Of a stretch of DNA of 64,000 nucleotides, positions 16,559-25,350 are shown piece after piece. Under the pieces are notes generated by a model. That model was given only the letters and a program-made list of their open reading frames with translations, did not search any database and was not told the DNA's origin. The position numbers and the translations under genes are program-made. This stretch comes from Nocardia mexicana NBRC 108244 (GTDB taxonomy: Bacteria > Actinomycetota > Actinomycetes > Mycobacteriales > Mycobacteriaceae), in contig NZ_BDBV01000045.1 of NCBI RefSeq assembly GCF_001613165.1, positions 100,996 to 164,995 of the forward strand, read 5' to 3'. The stretch's first letter is position 1. Each line of letters opens with the position of its first letter.

Positions 16559-16564
16559 TATCGT
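16559..16564 (+). promoter_or_regulatory. -10 element of a leaderless TRAP transporter transcript
   Basis: TATCGT lies 6 nt before ATG 16571. No ribosome-binding site is visible and the -35 region is weak. Confidence 0.45.
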
Positions 16565-16570
16565 CTCGCC

Positions 16571-18895
16571 ATGTCCGTCCGCGTTGCCCCCGTCACACCG
16601 GCGGAGCTGAGCGCGGACGATCAGGAACGGCCCGCGCGACCGCTGTCCGGAATTCCGGAGCGCGTGGTCGCCGTCGGCGCGTTCGCGCTCGCGGTGCTCG
16701 CGCTCTGGCAGGTGTTCCGGCCACTGCCCCAGGGCAGCCAGTACTACCTGGTGCTGTTCCTGGCGGGGGCGCTGCCGCTGGTGTTCGTGTCGTACCGGTC
16801 CGGGGCGCGGTGGCTGGATCGGCGCGCGGGGCCGGGCCCGCTCGACTGGGCGCTGGCCGTGGTCGCGCTGGTGGTGTGCCTGTATCCGGTGCTGCCGTGG
16901 GCGATCGGGACCGGCGGCGGCGGATACGACGCGTTTCTGGACCGGCAGGGGCTGCTCGAGCCGGTCGACGTCGTGATGGGCGCGGTGCTGCTGCTGTTGA
17001 TTCTGGAGGCGTGCCGCCGCACCACCGGATGGGTGCTGCCCGGGGTGTGCCTGCTGTTCCTGGCCTACGGGTATTACGGCGGCCTGCTCCCGCAGCACTG
17101 GACCATCGCCCACGCCGGGCTGAACTTCGATCAGATCGTCGACGCCCTCTACAACTCCGGCAGCGGTTTCTACGGCACGCCGCTGGACGTCGCGGCGACC
17201 TACATCGTGCTGTTCACGATCTACGGCGCGGCACTCGAATTCTCCGGTGCCGCGCAGTATTTCGTGGATCTGTCGGTGGCGTTGTTCCGGCGTTCCCGCA
17301 GCGCCGCCGGGCGTACCGCGGTCGCCTCGGGATTCCTGCTGGGCACCGTTTCCGGTTCCGGCACCGCGACGGCGGTCAGCGTCGGCGCGGTGACCTGGCC
17401 CATTCTCCGGCGGGCCGGATACCGGCCGGAGCAGGGTGCGGGGCTGCTCGCGGCCGCCGGGGTGGGGGCGATCCTCTCGCCGCCGACGCTCGGGGTCGCG
17501 GCGTTCATCGTGGCCGAGTACCTGAACGTCTCCTATCTGACCGTGCTGGGCTGGGCCACCATCCCGACGCTGCTGTACTACCTGGGAATTCTGCTGGCGG
17601 TGGAGATCGACGCCCGCCGCCTGCTCGCCTCGGGCGCGCTGCGCGATCCCGGCAACGCCGCACCCGCACCGCACTCGGCGCACGAACCCGGCGACACCCC
17701 GGGTGCACCGCGATCGGCGCACGACCCCACCACTGCCCCGGCCGCGCCGCGATCGGCGCACGATCCCACCATTGCCCCAGCCGCGCCGCCGCGATCGGCG
17801 CACGACCCCACCATTGCCCCAGCCGCACCGCCGCGATCGGCGCACGACCCCATCATTGCCCCAGCCGCGCCGCCGCGATCGGCGCACGACCCCATCATTA
17901 CCCCAGCCGCGCCGCCGCGATCGGTGTGGAAGCTGCTGGGGCTGTTCGGGTATCACTTCCTGTCGCTGATCGCGATCGTGGTGCTGTTGCTGATCGGTGT
18001 CAGCGCGACCCGCGCGGTGGTGTACGCGACCGTGCTCACCTTCGTGCTGGCGGTCGCGGATCGTCTTGTGCGCCGCAGGATCTCCCCCGCCGAGACCCGA
18101 ATCTCCGTGGGCGGGTTCGGCACCGGGCTGCTGCGGACGCTGTCGGCGGGGGTGCGCTCGGCACTGCCGGTCGTGGCGGTGTGCGCGGCGGCCGGGGTGA
18201 TCACGGCCATGACCACCAAGACCGGGCTCGGCGCCCAACTCGCCTCGCTGCTGATCGAGGTCGGCTCCGCGCTGTCGGACAATGCGAGCGTGGTACTCGC
18301 CTGCACGGTCGTGCTGGCGGCGGTGGCGCTGGCGCTGCTGGGCCTGGCGGTGCCGGTGACGGCCTCATTCGTGATCGGCTGGGCGATCATCGGCCCGGCG
18401 CTGATCCAGCTGGGGGTGCCCGCGCCCGCCGTGGCCATGTTCACCTTCTACTACTCGGTGCTGTCGGAGGTGACGCCGCCGACGGCGCTGGCCGCGGTCG
18501 GCGCCTCGGCCATCACCGGCGCCCGCGCCGTCGCCGCCATGTGGCAGGCGCTGCGCTACGCGCTGCCCGCGTTCCTGGTTCCCGTGGTGTTCGTGCTGAC
18601 CGACTCGGGTGAGCACCTGCTCGGGCGCGGTGCGGTGCTCGACGTGCTGGCGGTCTCGGCGGTCACCGCGCTCGCGGTGGCGGCGCTCGCCGTCGCCACG
18701 GGCGGGTGGATGTACGGCATCGGACCGGCGGGACCGGCGGCCCGGATCCTCGCCGCCGCGGCCGGGCTGACGCTGCTGTATCCGAGCCCCTTCACCGCCG
18801 CCGCCGGATCCGGCCTGCTCGCCGGGTCGGCCGCGGTGGCACTGCTGACGCGGCGCCGGTCGGCGAACCGCGTGTTTCCCGCCGGAGGAGAGTGA
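16571..18895 (+). CDS. TRAP transporter permease, 4TM/12TM fusion, with an internal 14-residue repeat
   Basis: This 774-residue membrane protein fuses the small (DctQ-like) and large (DctM-like) TRAP subunits, as in TAXI-type systems. Hydrophobic segments run from residue 35 to the end. The core has GTVSGSGTATAVSVGAVTWP and GVGAILSPPTLGVAAF, both typical of DctM. Residues about 367-450, between two membrane parts, are a low-complexity insert built on AHDPTIAPAAPPRS repeats, which is not normal for the family. The downstream gene is the matching lipoprotein binding protein, starting 1 bp after this stop. It probably imports an organic acid or amino acid using the sodium or proton gradient. Confidence 0.88.
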   Translation: MSVRVAPVTPAELSADDQERPARPLSGIPERVVAVGAFALAVLALWQVFRPLPQGSQYYLVLFLAGALPLVFVSYRSGARWLDRRAGPGPLDWALAVVALVVCLYPVLPWAIGTGGGGYDAFLDRQGLLEPVDVVMGAVLLLLILEACRRTTGWVLPGVCLLFLAYGYYGGLLPQHWTIAHAGLNFDQIVDALYNSGSGFYGTPLDVAATYIVLFTIYGAALEFSGAAQYFVDLSVALFRRSRSAAGRTAVASGFLLGTVSGSGTATAVSVGAVTWPILRRAGYRPEQGAGLLAAAGVGAILSPPTLGVAAFIVAEYLNVSYLTVLGWATIPTLLYYLGILLAVEIDARRLLASGALRDPGNAAPAPHSAHEPGDTPGAPRSAHDPTTAPAAPRSAHDPTIAPAAPPRSAHDPTIAPAAPPRSAHDPIIAPAAPPRSAHDPIITPAAPPRSVWKLLGLFGYHFLSLIAIVVLLLIGVSATRAVVYATVLTFVLAVADRLVRRRISPAETRISVGGFGTGLLRTLSAGVRSALPVVAVCAAAGVITAMTTKTGLGAQLASLLIEVGSALSDNASVVLACTVVLAAVALALLGLAVPVTASFVIGWAIIGPALIQLGVPAPAVAMFTFYYSVLSEVTPPTALAAVGASAITGARAVAAMWQALRYALPAFLVPVVFVLTDSGEHLLGRGAVLDVLAVSAVTALAVAALAVATGGWMYGIGPAGPAARILAAAAGLTLLYPSPFTAAAGSGLLAGSAAVALLTRRRSANRVFPAGGE
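17712..17924. repeat. 42-bp tandem repeat inside the TRAP permease gene
   Basis: GATCGGCGCACGA-type units begin at 17712, 17751, 17793, 17835 and 17877, and a partial unit begins at 17919. The spacing is 39 bp once and 42 bp four times, all multiples of three. Each unit encodes about 14 residues (SAHDPTIAPAAPPR). It looks like a minisatellite able to change length in frame. Confidence 0.85.
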
Positions 18896-18896
18896 C

Positions 18897-19889
18897 ATGA
18901 GAAGAGCCGCAATCATTGTCGTCGCGGTCGCGGTGTCGGCCGCACTGCTCAGCGGATGCGGTGGCAGGCGCGACAACGCCAGCACCGACTCCGGCGGGAC
19001 GGTGACCTGTGAGGTGTCGCAGGAGGCGCGGGTCGGCATCGCGACCGGCAATGCCACCGGCGTCTACTTCGCGCTCGGCAACGCCTACGCCGAGCAGCTG
19101 GCGGCGGCCACCGACGGCAAGGTCAAGGCCACCGCCGCGGAGACCGGCGCCTCGGTGCAGAACATCCAGCAGCTGGTCGCGGGGACCTATCAGGTCGCGT
19201 TCTCGCTCGCCGACACCGCCGCCGACGCCGTGCTCGGCACCGGCAGCTTCGACGGCCGCAAGCAGCCGGTGCAGGCACTGTCACGGATCTACACCAACTA
19301 CACGCACGTGATCGTGCGCGAGGGCGCCGGTATCAATGCGGTCGCCGACCTGCGGGGCAAGCGGGTGTCCACCGGATCGCCGAAGTCCGGCACCGAGGTG
19401 ATCGCGAACCGGCTGCTGGCCGCGGCGGGCCTGAACCCGGATACCGATATCGCCGCGCAGCGACTGGATCTCACCAAGACCGTCGACGGGATGAAGGACG
19501 GCTCCATCGACGCCATGGTGTGGTCCGGCGGCCTGCCCACGCCCGGCGTGACCGACCTGTTCACCACCGCCCGCGACCGCGTGCGATTCCTCGACATCGC
19601 CGGTCAGCTCGGCGAGATGCGCAAGGTCAACCCCGGCTACGAACAGGGCGTGATCCCGGCTGCGGCCTACGGCCTCGCCGCCGACGTCCCGACCATCGTC
19701 GTCCCCAACCTGCTCCTGGTCCGCGACGACCTCGACGCCAACCTCGCCTGCGTCCTCACTCGAACCCTGTTCGACCGCAAACCCCAACTGGAGCAAGCCA
19801 ACCCAGCCGCCAAGGGCATCACCCGCGAAACCGCCCGCAACACCGCCCCGGTCAACCTGCACCGAGGTTCGGAGGTAGCCCTCGGCTGA
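18897..19889 (+). CDS. TAXI-family TRAP substrate-binding lipoprotein
   Basis: This 330-residue protein has a lipoprotein signal peptide (AVSAALLSGCGG), so it is anchored outside the membrane. The mature part begins RVGIATGNATGVYFALGNAY, the TAXI signature, with ATAAETGASVQNIQQLVAG following. GGAGGAG at 18884-18890 lies 6 nt before ATG 18897. It delivers the substrate to the fused permease encoded just upstream. Confidence 0.88.
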   Translation: MRRAAIIVVAVAVSAALLSGCGGRRDNASTDSGGTVTCEVSQEARVGIATGNATGVYFALGNAYAEQLAAATDGKVKATAAETGASVQNIQQLVAGTYQVAFSLADTAADAVLGTGSFDGRKQPVQALSRIYTNYTHVIVREGAGINAVADLRGKRVSTGSPKSGTEVIANRLLAAAGLNPDTDIAAQRLDLTKTVDGMKDGSIDAMVWSGGLPTPGVTDLFTTARDRVRFLDIAGQLGEMRKVNPGYEQGVIPAAAYGLAADVPTIVVPNLLLVRDDLDANLACVLTRTLFDRKPQLEQANPAAKGITRETARNTAPVNLHRGSEVALG

Positions 19890-19903
19890 GGTGTTGGCGA
19901 GGA

Positions 19904-20842
19904 CTACGGCACCAGGATCTGTTGGGCGGCGGGCAGGGCGCGGAAGGTCGCGGGTAAAGCTCCAGCCGGGTCGCCGTCTGCGGTGACCGGGGCGTTCGGG
20001 GCGGTCAATGTGATTGTGGCGGCTCGGTATTGGGTTACCGCCGGGTGGTCGATGCGCTTGCCGGACGAGAGCGCGGGGAGCATGCGGAGCATTTCCAGGC
20101 GGGACATGACGCCGACCACGGTGAGGTCGAGCAGGCCGTCGTCGACGGTGGCGTCCGGGCAGATCATCATGCCGCCGCCGTAGGTGCGGGTATTGCCGAC
20201 CGCCACCATGACGGCGTCCGTCTCGACCACGGTGTCGCCGGACTCCCCTGGCGCACCGGACAATTCGATCCGGTACGGCACCGCCAGTCCACCCGCGAGC
20301 TCGGCGAGGGCGGCGAAGGTGTAGCGCAGCGAGCCCTTGGGGCGGCGCATCCGGTTGGCACGCAATGTCACCCGGGCGTCGAATCCGGTACCGGTCACCG
20401 TCGCGAACCGCAGCGGCCCGCCGTACTCGGCTGTCACCATGCCGGATTCGACCGTGCCGAGATCGATCGACCGGGTACGCCCGCCGAGCACGATATCCGC
20501 GGCCGCGACCGCGTCGTCGTCGGGAATGCCGAGCTCGCGTGCCAGATCATTACCGGTGCCGCCGGGCACCAGCCCCAGTGGCACATCGGTTCCCGCCAGC
20601 GCCTGCAGGATCAGGCAGACCAGACCGTCGCCTCCGGCGCATACCACGGCATCCGGCCGGTTCCCGCCGGAAACCGCCTCGCGCACGAGGCGCGCCGAAT
20701 CCGCCGCCGTCTCCCCCTGCACTTCGGTCACGTCCACACCGCGCTCGGCGAATCGCGCGCGTGCCGTGGTGGCAGCCGTCAGCCCCCGGCCTTGGCCGGA
20801 CAGCGGGTTGGTCACCAGCAGCACCGAGTCGATCGCGCTCAT
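19904..20842 (-). CDS. YegS/diacylglycerol-kinase-type lipid kinase
   Basis: This 312-residue DAGK-catalytic-fold protein has LLVTNPLSGQG at the N-terminus, the nucleotide loop AGGDGLV at 69-75 (the usual Thr after GGDG is Leu here) and PGGTGNDLAREL at 93-104. The C-terminal beta-sandwich carries ICPDATVDDGLLDL. It probably phosphorylates diacylglycerol or a related lipid. It starts with ATG 20842, which overlaps the upstream oxidase stop by 4 bp. The mycobacterial counterpart of this neighbourhood is Rv2252, a phosphatidylinositol-mannoside-linked diacylglycerol kinase. Confidence 0.85.
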   Translation of the reverse strand: MSAIDSVLLVTNPLSGQGRGLTAATTARARFAERGVDVTEVQGETAADSARLVREAVSGGNRPDAVVCAGGDGLVCLILQALAGTDVPLGLVPGGTGNDLARELGIPDDDAVAAADIVLGGRTRSIDLGTVESGMVTAEYGGPLRFATVTGTGFDARVTLRANRMRRPKGSLRYTFAALAELAGGLAVPYRIELSGAPGESGDTVVETDAVMVAVGNTRTYGGGMMICPDATVDDGLLDLTVVGVMSRLEMLRMLPALSSGKRIDHPAVTQYRAATITLTAPNAPVTADGDPAGALPATFRALPAAQQILVP

Positions 20843-22497
20843 GCGGTCTCCTCCGGCGGGATCAGCTTGCCGGGGTTGAGGATTCCGGCCGGGTCGACCG
20901 CCTGCTTGACCGCGGTCAGGACCCGCACGCCCAGGTCGCCGATTTCGTCGGGCATCCACGGGCGGTGGTCCTCGCCGATGGCGTGGTGATGGGTGATGGT
21001 GCCCGACGCCGCGACGATGGCATCGCCCGCCGCCCGTTTGGCCCCTAGCCACTGGGCGATCGGATCCTCGAGCTGCTTGGCCACCACGGTGAAGTAGAGC
21101 GACGCGCCGGTCGGATAGGTGTGCGAGATGTGGCACATCACCAGCGCCGGAGTGCCCTGGGCGGACAGCGAATCCGTCAGCGCCGCCGTCACCTTCGCCT
21201 TGAGCTCGGCCAGATTCGACCAGCTGGTCGCGGTTTCCAATGTCTCGCAGAGGATTCCGACGTCCAGCAGCGCGTCGCGCAGATAGGGTGCCGCGAACCG
21301 GCCGTGCTCCCACTCCCGCGCCGGTTGCTCACCCAGCGGGGAGCCGCCGGCGGCTTCGAGCAGGGCGCCCGCCTCGGCACCGCGCGCGGCGACATGGGCC
21401 GCGGTGCCCTCGAACGTGGTGATCGCCAGGCATCCGGTCACCGGGGCGCCGCCCACGTCGGCGGAGCGGGCCAGGTTGAGCCCGGTCTCGGCCTCGTCGG
21501 ACAATCGCAGCACGGTCGGCGCGGCGCCCGCCTGCACCACGGCGCGCAGGGCGGACGCGCCGGTGGCGAAGTCCGGGAACGACCAGGCTTGGTACGCAAC
21601 GGTTTCCGGAGCCGGATGCACCCGCAGCGTCACCTCCGTGATCACGCCCAGCGCGCCCTCCGATCCGGCGAACAGCTCGCGCAGGTCCGGACCGGCCGCC
21701 GAGGCGGGGGCGCGGCCGAGATCCAGTGTGCCGCTGGGCGTTGCGATCCGCAGCCGCTGGATCATGTCGTCGAAGCGGCCGTACCCCGCCGACGCCTGCC
21801 CGGACGAGCGGGTCGCCGCGAAGCCGCCGATGCTGGCGAACTCGAAGCTCTGCGGGAAGTGGCCGAGCGACAGGCCGTGCCCGGCGAGAAGTTGCTCGGC
21901 CTGCGGGCCGGTGAGCCCGGCGCCCAGGGTGACGGTGCCGCTCACCGCGTCGATATCGGTCATCGCGTCGAGCCGCCGGAGATCCACGGCGACAACGGAA
22001 TCGAAGCGGCCGCGCGCGGGGTCCACGCCGCCGACCACGCTGGTGCCGCCGCCGAAGGGCACCACCGCGATTCCCGCCTCGGCGCATCGGAACAGCAGCG
22101 CCTGTACCTCGTCGTGATCGGCGGGGAAGACGACGGCGTCGGGGGCGTCCTGCGGGCCCTCGGCGCGGCGGCGCAGCAGATCGGGGGTGCTCTTGCCACC
22201 GGCGTGCAGGAGCCGGTCCCGGTGGTCGACCGACACGTGACCCGCGTCGACCACCGAGGACAACTCCGCGAGCTGGGCCGCCGTCAGCGTCGAGTCGCGA
22301 AGCGGCACATCGCCCTCATCGCGACGAGCCACCGGCTCACCGGACACCCCGAAGACCTGCGCCAGCAGCGTGCGGATCCGCTCCGAAAGCGGCGCGTGAC
22401 CGGCCGGAATGCCCCAGGCGTCCCATACCATACTCGGGCGCGGCGCCGACCCGCCCGGCATTCCCGACGAAGACGTCTGCTGCTGTGTGTCGACCAT
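20839..22497 (-). CDS. FAD-linked oxidase, alkyldihydroxyacetonephosphate-synthase-like
   Basis: This 552-residue protein has the FAD_binding_4 domain with VVPFGGGTSVVGGV near residue 146 and GHFPQSFEFASIGGFAATRSSG, followed by a C-terminal FAD-oxidase domain with TITHHHAIGEDHR, the triple-His loop of AGPS-type enzymes. Human AGPS makes ether-lipid precursors, but the bacterial homologues next to glpD (Rv2251 type) have no proven substrate. The gene is divergent from the TetR gene with only 20 bp between start codons, and a 33-bp dyad covers that gap. Confidence 0.85.
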   Translation of the reverse strand: MVDTQQQTSSSGMPGGSAPRPSMVWDAWGIPAGHAPLSERIRTLLAQVFGVSGEPVARRDEGDVPLRDSTLTAAQLAELSSVVDAGHVSVDHRDRLLHAGGKSTPDLLRRRAEGPQDAPDAVVFPADHDEVQALLFRCAEAGIAVVPFGGGTSVVGGVDPARGRFDSVVAVDLRRLDAMTDIDAVSGTVTLGAGLTGPQAEQLLAGHGLSLGHFPQSFEFASIGGFAATRSSGQASAGYGRFDDMIQRLRIATPSGTLDLGRAPASAAGPDLRELFAGSEGALGVITEVTLRVHPAPETVAYQAWSFPDFATGASALRAVVQAGAAPTVLRLSDEAETGLNLARSADVGGAPVTGCLAITTFEGTAAHVAARGAEAGALLEAAGGSPLGEQPAREWEHGRFAAPYLRDALLDVGILCETLETATSWSNLAELKAKVTAALTDSLSAQGTPALVMCHISHTYPTGASLYFTVVAKQLEDPIAQWLGAKRAAGDAIVAASGTITHHHAIGEDHRPWMPDEIGDLGVRVLTAVKQAVDPAGILNPGKLIPPEETA

Positions 22498-22499
22498 GC

Positions 22500-22532
22500 G
22501 TTACAGTGTGACATAAGATGTCAAGCAGTAAC
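22500..22532. promoter_or_regulatory. 33-bp dyad operator between oxidase and tetR
   Basis: GTTAC (22500-22504), 4 bp, TGACAT (22509-22514), AAG, ATGTCA (22518-22523), 4 bp, GTAAC (22528-22532). All four arms match perfectly around one centre at 22516. The dyad covers the tetR start codon at 22518 and lies 3 bp from the oxidase start. A TACAGT -10 candidate (22503-22508) lies inside it. This is the expected binding site of the TetR protein, controlling both directions. Confidence 0.75.
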
Positions 22533-23192
22533 GAAGGACTCGGCCGACCGGCACGGTCGCGCCCACAACCCGGTGGTGACGTTGCGATGCACACGACCGA
22601 TGCCGACGAGCTGTCGGCCATCGACCTGGCGATCCTCGACGCGGGACGGGCCTGCGTCGAAGAATTCGGGGTGCGCCGCACCACCCTCACGGAGGTGGCG
22701 CGGCGCGCCGGAGTGAGCCGCCCGACGGTGTACCGGCGCTGGCCCGATACCCGCTCGCTGATCGCCCAGCTGCTGGTGCGGGAGATGCGCGGCATCGTCG
22801 GACGGACCATCCCCACTGGCGGTAGCGGACGCGCCCGCCTGGTCGAGGGGGTGGTGTCCGGCGCGGCCACACTGCGCGCGAATCCGTTGTTCGCCAAGAT
22901 CTTCCGCACCGATACCGACCTGATGCTGACCTATGTCTTCGGCCGCCTGGGCCGCAACCAGCGGGAGCTGATCCTGCTGTTCGCCGCCGTGATCCGCGAG
23001 GGTCACCGCGACGGCTCGATCCGCGAGGGCGATCCGGAACACCTGGCCACCATGCTCCTGCTGATCGGCCAGTCCGCGGTCCAGTCCGCCGGAATGGTCG
23101 GCAACCTCCTCGACGAGCAGCACCTCGACGCCGAACTGGCCCGCGCCGTCGACGGCTACCTCCTCCCCGAAGACGGAGAACGCCTCGCATGA
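22518..23192 (+). CDS. TetR-family repressor
   Basis: This 224-residue regulator has the N-terminal helix-turn-helix TLTEVARRAGVSRPTVYRRW (about residues 55-74), followed by an all-helical ligand domain. ATG 22518 lies in the middle of the palindromic operator, with TACAGT 9 nt upstream, so the mRNA may be nearly leaderless. ATG 22587 is an alternative start that would remove a non-conserved 23-residue tail and leave the operator untranslated. In mycobacteria the same position is held by Rv2250c. It likely regulates the divergent oxidase/lipid kinase and the downstream glpD. Confidence 0.85.
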   Translation: MSSSNEGLGRPARSRPQPGGDVAMHTTDADELSAIDLAILDAGRACVEEFGVRRTTLTEVARRAGVSRPTVYRRWPDTRSLIAQLLVREMRGIVGRTIPTGGSGRARLVEGVVSGAATLRANPLFAKIFRTDTDLMLTYVFGRLGRNQRELILLFAAVIREGHRDGSIREGDPEHLATMLLLIGQSAVQSAGMVGNLLDEQHLDAELARAVDGYLLPEDGERLA

Positions 23193-23239
23193 ACCGAAAG
23201 CCTCGTGAACGGGTGGAAACCAGGTGATGGGAGTACGGA

Positions 23240-24793
23240 ATGAGTAGTGCGCGTGGTGGGTTCGGGGATTCCGCGCTGAATGCGGGGCGGCGGAGTAGAG
23301 AGTTGCAGGCGCTCGGGGACGGTGGGGATATCGATGTGCTGGTGGTCGGGGGCGGGGTCACCGGGGCCGGGGTGGCGCTGGACGCGGCGGCGCGGGGGCT
23401 GCGAACCGTGTTGGTGGAGAAGCACGATCTGGCGTTCGGGACCAGCCGGTGGAGTTCCAAGCTGGTGCACGGCGGGCTGAGGTACCTGGCCGGCGGCGGG
23501 GTCGGCATCGCGCACGAGAGCGCCGTGGAGCGCGATGTCCTGCTCACCACCACCGCACCGCACCTGACACGGTCCATCCCCCAGGTGGTTCCGCTGCTTC
23601 CCGAGGTCGGACGGATCCAACGGGCCCTCGTGCGTACAGGTTTCGTGGCCGGAGATGTGCTGCGACGCACGGCCGGCACACCGGCGGCGGTGCTGCCGCG
23701 TTCGCGCCGGGTCGCGGCGGCCGAGGCATTGCGGCTGGCACCGACGCTGCGCCGCAACGGTTTACGCGGCGGGCTGCTGGCCTGGGACGGGCAACTGGTG
23801 GACGACGCGCGGCTGGTCGTGGCGATCGCCCGCACGGCCGCCGCGTACGGTGCGTCCGTGCTCACCCGGGTGGCGGCGCGGCAGGTCACCGGAGAGTCGG
23901 CCCAGCTGTGCGATGCGCTCACCGGCGAAACCCTCACCGTGCGAGCGCGTTCGGTGATCAATGCCGCCGGGGTATGGGCCGACCGGGTCGACGAGAGCAT
24001 CGAGCTGCGGCCGAGCCGCGGCACCCACCTGGTCTTCGACGCCGCCGCGTTCGGCGGCCTCACCGCCTCGCTGACCGTGCCCATCCCCGGCAGCACGAGC
24101 CGCTTCGTCTTCGCCTTCCCCGCCGCACACGGACGGGTCTACCTCGGTCTCACCGACGAGGACGCCCCCGGCCCGGTGCCCGACGAGCCACGGCCGACCG
24201 ACGGCGAGATCGACTTCCTGCTCGATACGGTGAATACCGTGCTACGGGAACCCTTGCACCGCAGCGATATCCGGGGCAGCTTCGCCGGACTGCGGCCGCT
24301 GCTGCGCACGGGCGGCGACGACACCTCCGACATCTCCCGCGAGCACGCCGTACTCCACTCCCCCGGCGGTCCCGTCACCGTCGTCGGCGGCAAGCTCACC
24401 ACCTACCGGCAGATGGCCGAGGACGCCGTCGATGCCGCCGTGGCCCACTCCGGATTGACTACGACCCCCTGCCGCACCAAGCGAATTCCGCTGGTGGGTG
24501 CGGTCTCCGGCGCCGCCCGGGACCGCATCCCGGCCGCGCCGTTGCTCATCGAACGCTACGGCACCGAAGCCACCGGGATCCTCGAACTGATCCAGCGGGA
24601 TCCGGCGCTCGGCGAGCCGGTGGCACCCGGAATCGACGTGCTCCGTGCCGAATTCGCCTACGCGGTCGCACACGAGGGCGCACTGGACGAGGGCGACCTG
24701 CTCGATCGGCGCACCCGCATCGGGCTTATCGAGGACGACCGCGCGGCGGCCCTGCCCGCGGCACGCCTCGCGGTCGCGCCCACCCGCACCTGA
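23240..24793 (+). CDS. glpD: Glycerol-3-phosphate dehydrogenase (FAD)
   Basis: GlpD oxidises sn-glycerol 3-phosphate to dihydroxyacetone phosphate and feeds electrons to quinone. The 517-residue protein has VLVVGGGVTGAGVALDAAAR near 34-53, TSRWSSKLVHGGLRYL, GLRPLLR and the C-terminal GGKLTTYRQMAE motif. Length and motifs are canonical. It lies 47 bp after tetR. The tetR-glpD against oxidase-kinase arrangement matches Rv2249c-Rv2252, where this copy is named glpD1. Confidence 0.93.
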   Translation: MSSARGGFGDSALNAGRRSRELQALGDGGDIDVLVVGGGVTGAGVALDAAARGLRTVLVEKHDLAFGTSRWSSKLVHGGLRYLAGGGVGIAHESAVERDVLLTTTAPHLTRSIPQVVPLLPEVGRIQRALVRTGFVAGDVLRRTAGTPAAVLPRSRRVAAAEALRLAPTLRRNGLRGGLLAWDGQLVDDARLVVAIARTAAAYGASVLTRVAARQVTGESAQLCDALTGETLTVRARSVINAAGVWADRVDESIELRPSRGTHLVFDAAAFGGLTASLTVPIPGSTSRFVFAFPAAHGRVYLGLTDEDAPGPVPDEPRPTDGEIDFLLDTVNTVLREPLHRSDIRGSFAGLRPLLRTGGDDTSDISREHAVLHSPGGPVTVVGGKLTTYRQMAEDAVDAAVAHSGLTTTPCRTKRIPLVGAVSGAARDRIPAAPLLIERYGTEATGILELIQRDPALGEPVAPGIDVLRAEFAYAVAHEGALDEGDLLDRRTRIGLIEDDRAAALPAARLAVAPTRT

Positions 24794-24890
24794 CATCGCC
24801 ACCGCCGGAAGGCCGTCATCGAGGGCGCGCGAACATGTCACCGACCGGCGGTATGGTCGGGCCATCGATCAGACGGTGAAAGGAATCCCG

Positions 24891-25304
24891 ATGGCCTCGG
24901 TATACAAGGAGATCGTCATCCAGGCGCCGCCGGAGCAGGTCTGGGCGGTGCTGGCGGATTTCGCCGAGGGCCCCGTCCGGATGGCGCCCGGTTTCGTCAC
25001 CGAAAGCCGGGTGGAGAGCCCCGATACCCGGGTGGTCACCTTCTCCAACGGCACCGTCGTGCACGAACGCCGCATTACGCTCGACGAGGGGGCCCGCCGG
25101 TTCGTCTACTCCGTCTACGGCGGGACGGTTCCGATCGAGCACGACAATGCCTCGTGGCAGGTGTTCCCCGAGGGCGAGGGCGGCACCCGGTTCGTATGGT
25201 CCCGTGACCTGCTCCCCGACGCGCTCGCCGAACCGTTCGGCGCCAGCATGGAATACGGCATGAAGGTCTTCAAGGAGACGATGGAGTCCCGCCCCGAGTC
25301 CTGA
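24891..25304 (+). CDS. SRPBCC/START-like ligand-binding protein
   Basis: This 137-residue protein starts MASVYKEIVIQAPPEQVWAV, the opening of the polyketide-cyclase/START-like helix-grip fold, and continues with alternating strands and a final amphipathic helix (FGASMEYGMKVFKETM). ATG 24891 follows AAAGGA at a good distance. Family members bind hydrophobic ligands or catalyse cyclisation; no catalytic residue can be named here. It stands alone between glpD and a convergent VOC gene. Confidence 0.75.
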   Translation: MASVYKEIVIQAPPEQVWAVLADFAEGPVRMAPGFVTESRVESPDTRVVTFSNGTVVHERRITLDEGARRFVYSVYGGTVPIEHDNASWQVFPEGEGGTRFVWSRDLLPDALAEPFGASMEYGMKVFKETMESRPES

Positions 25305-25350
25305 GGCCGGTGGGGCCGGGCCAGGAGACCAGTGCCCGGCCCCTTCCGGC

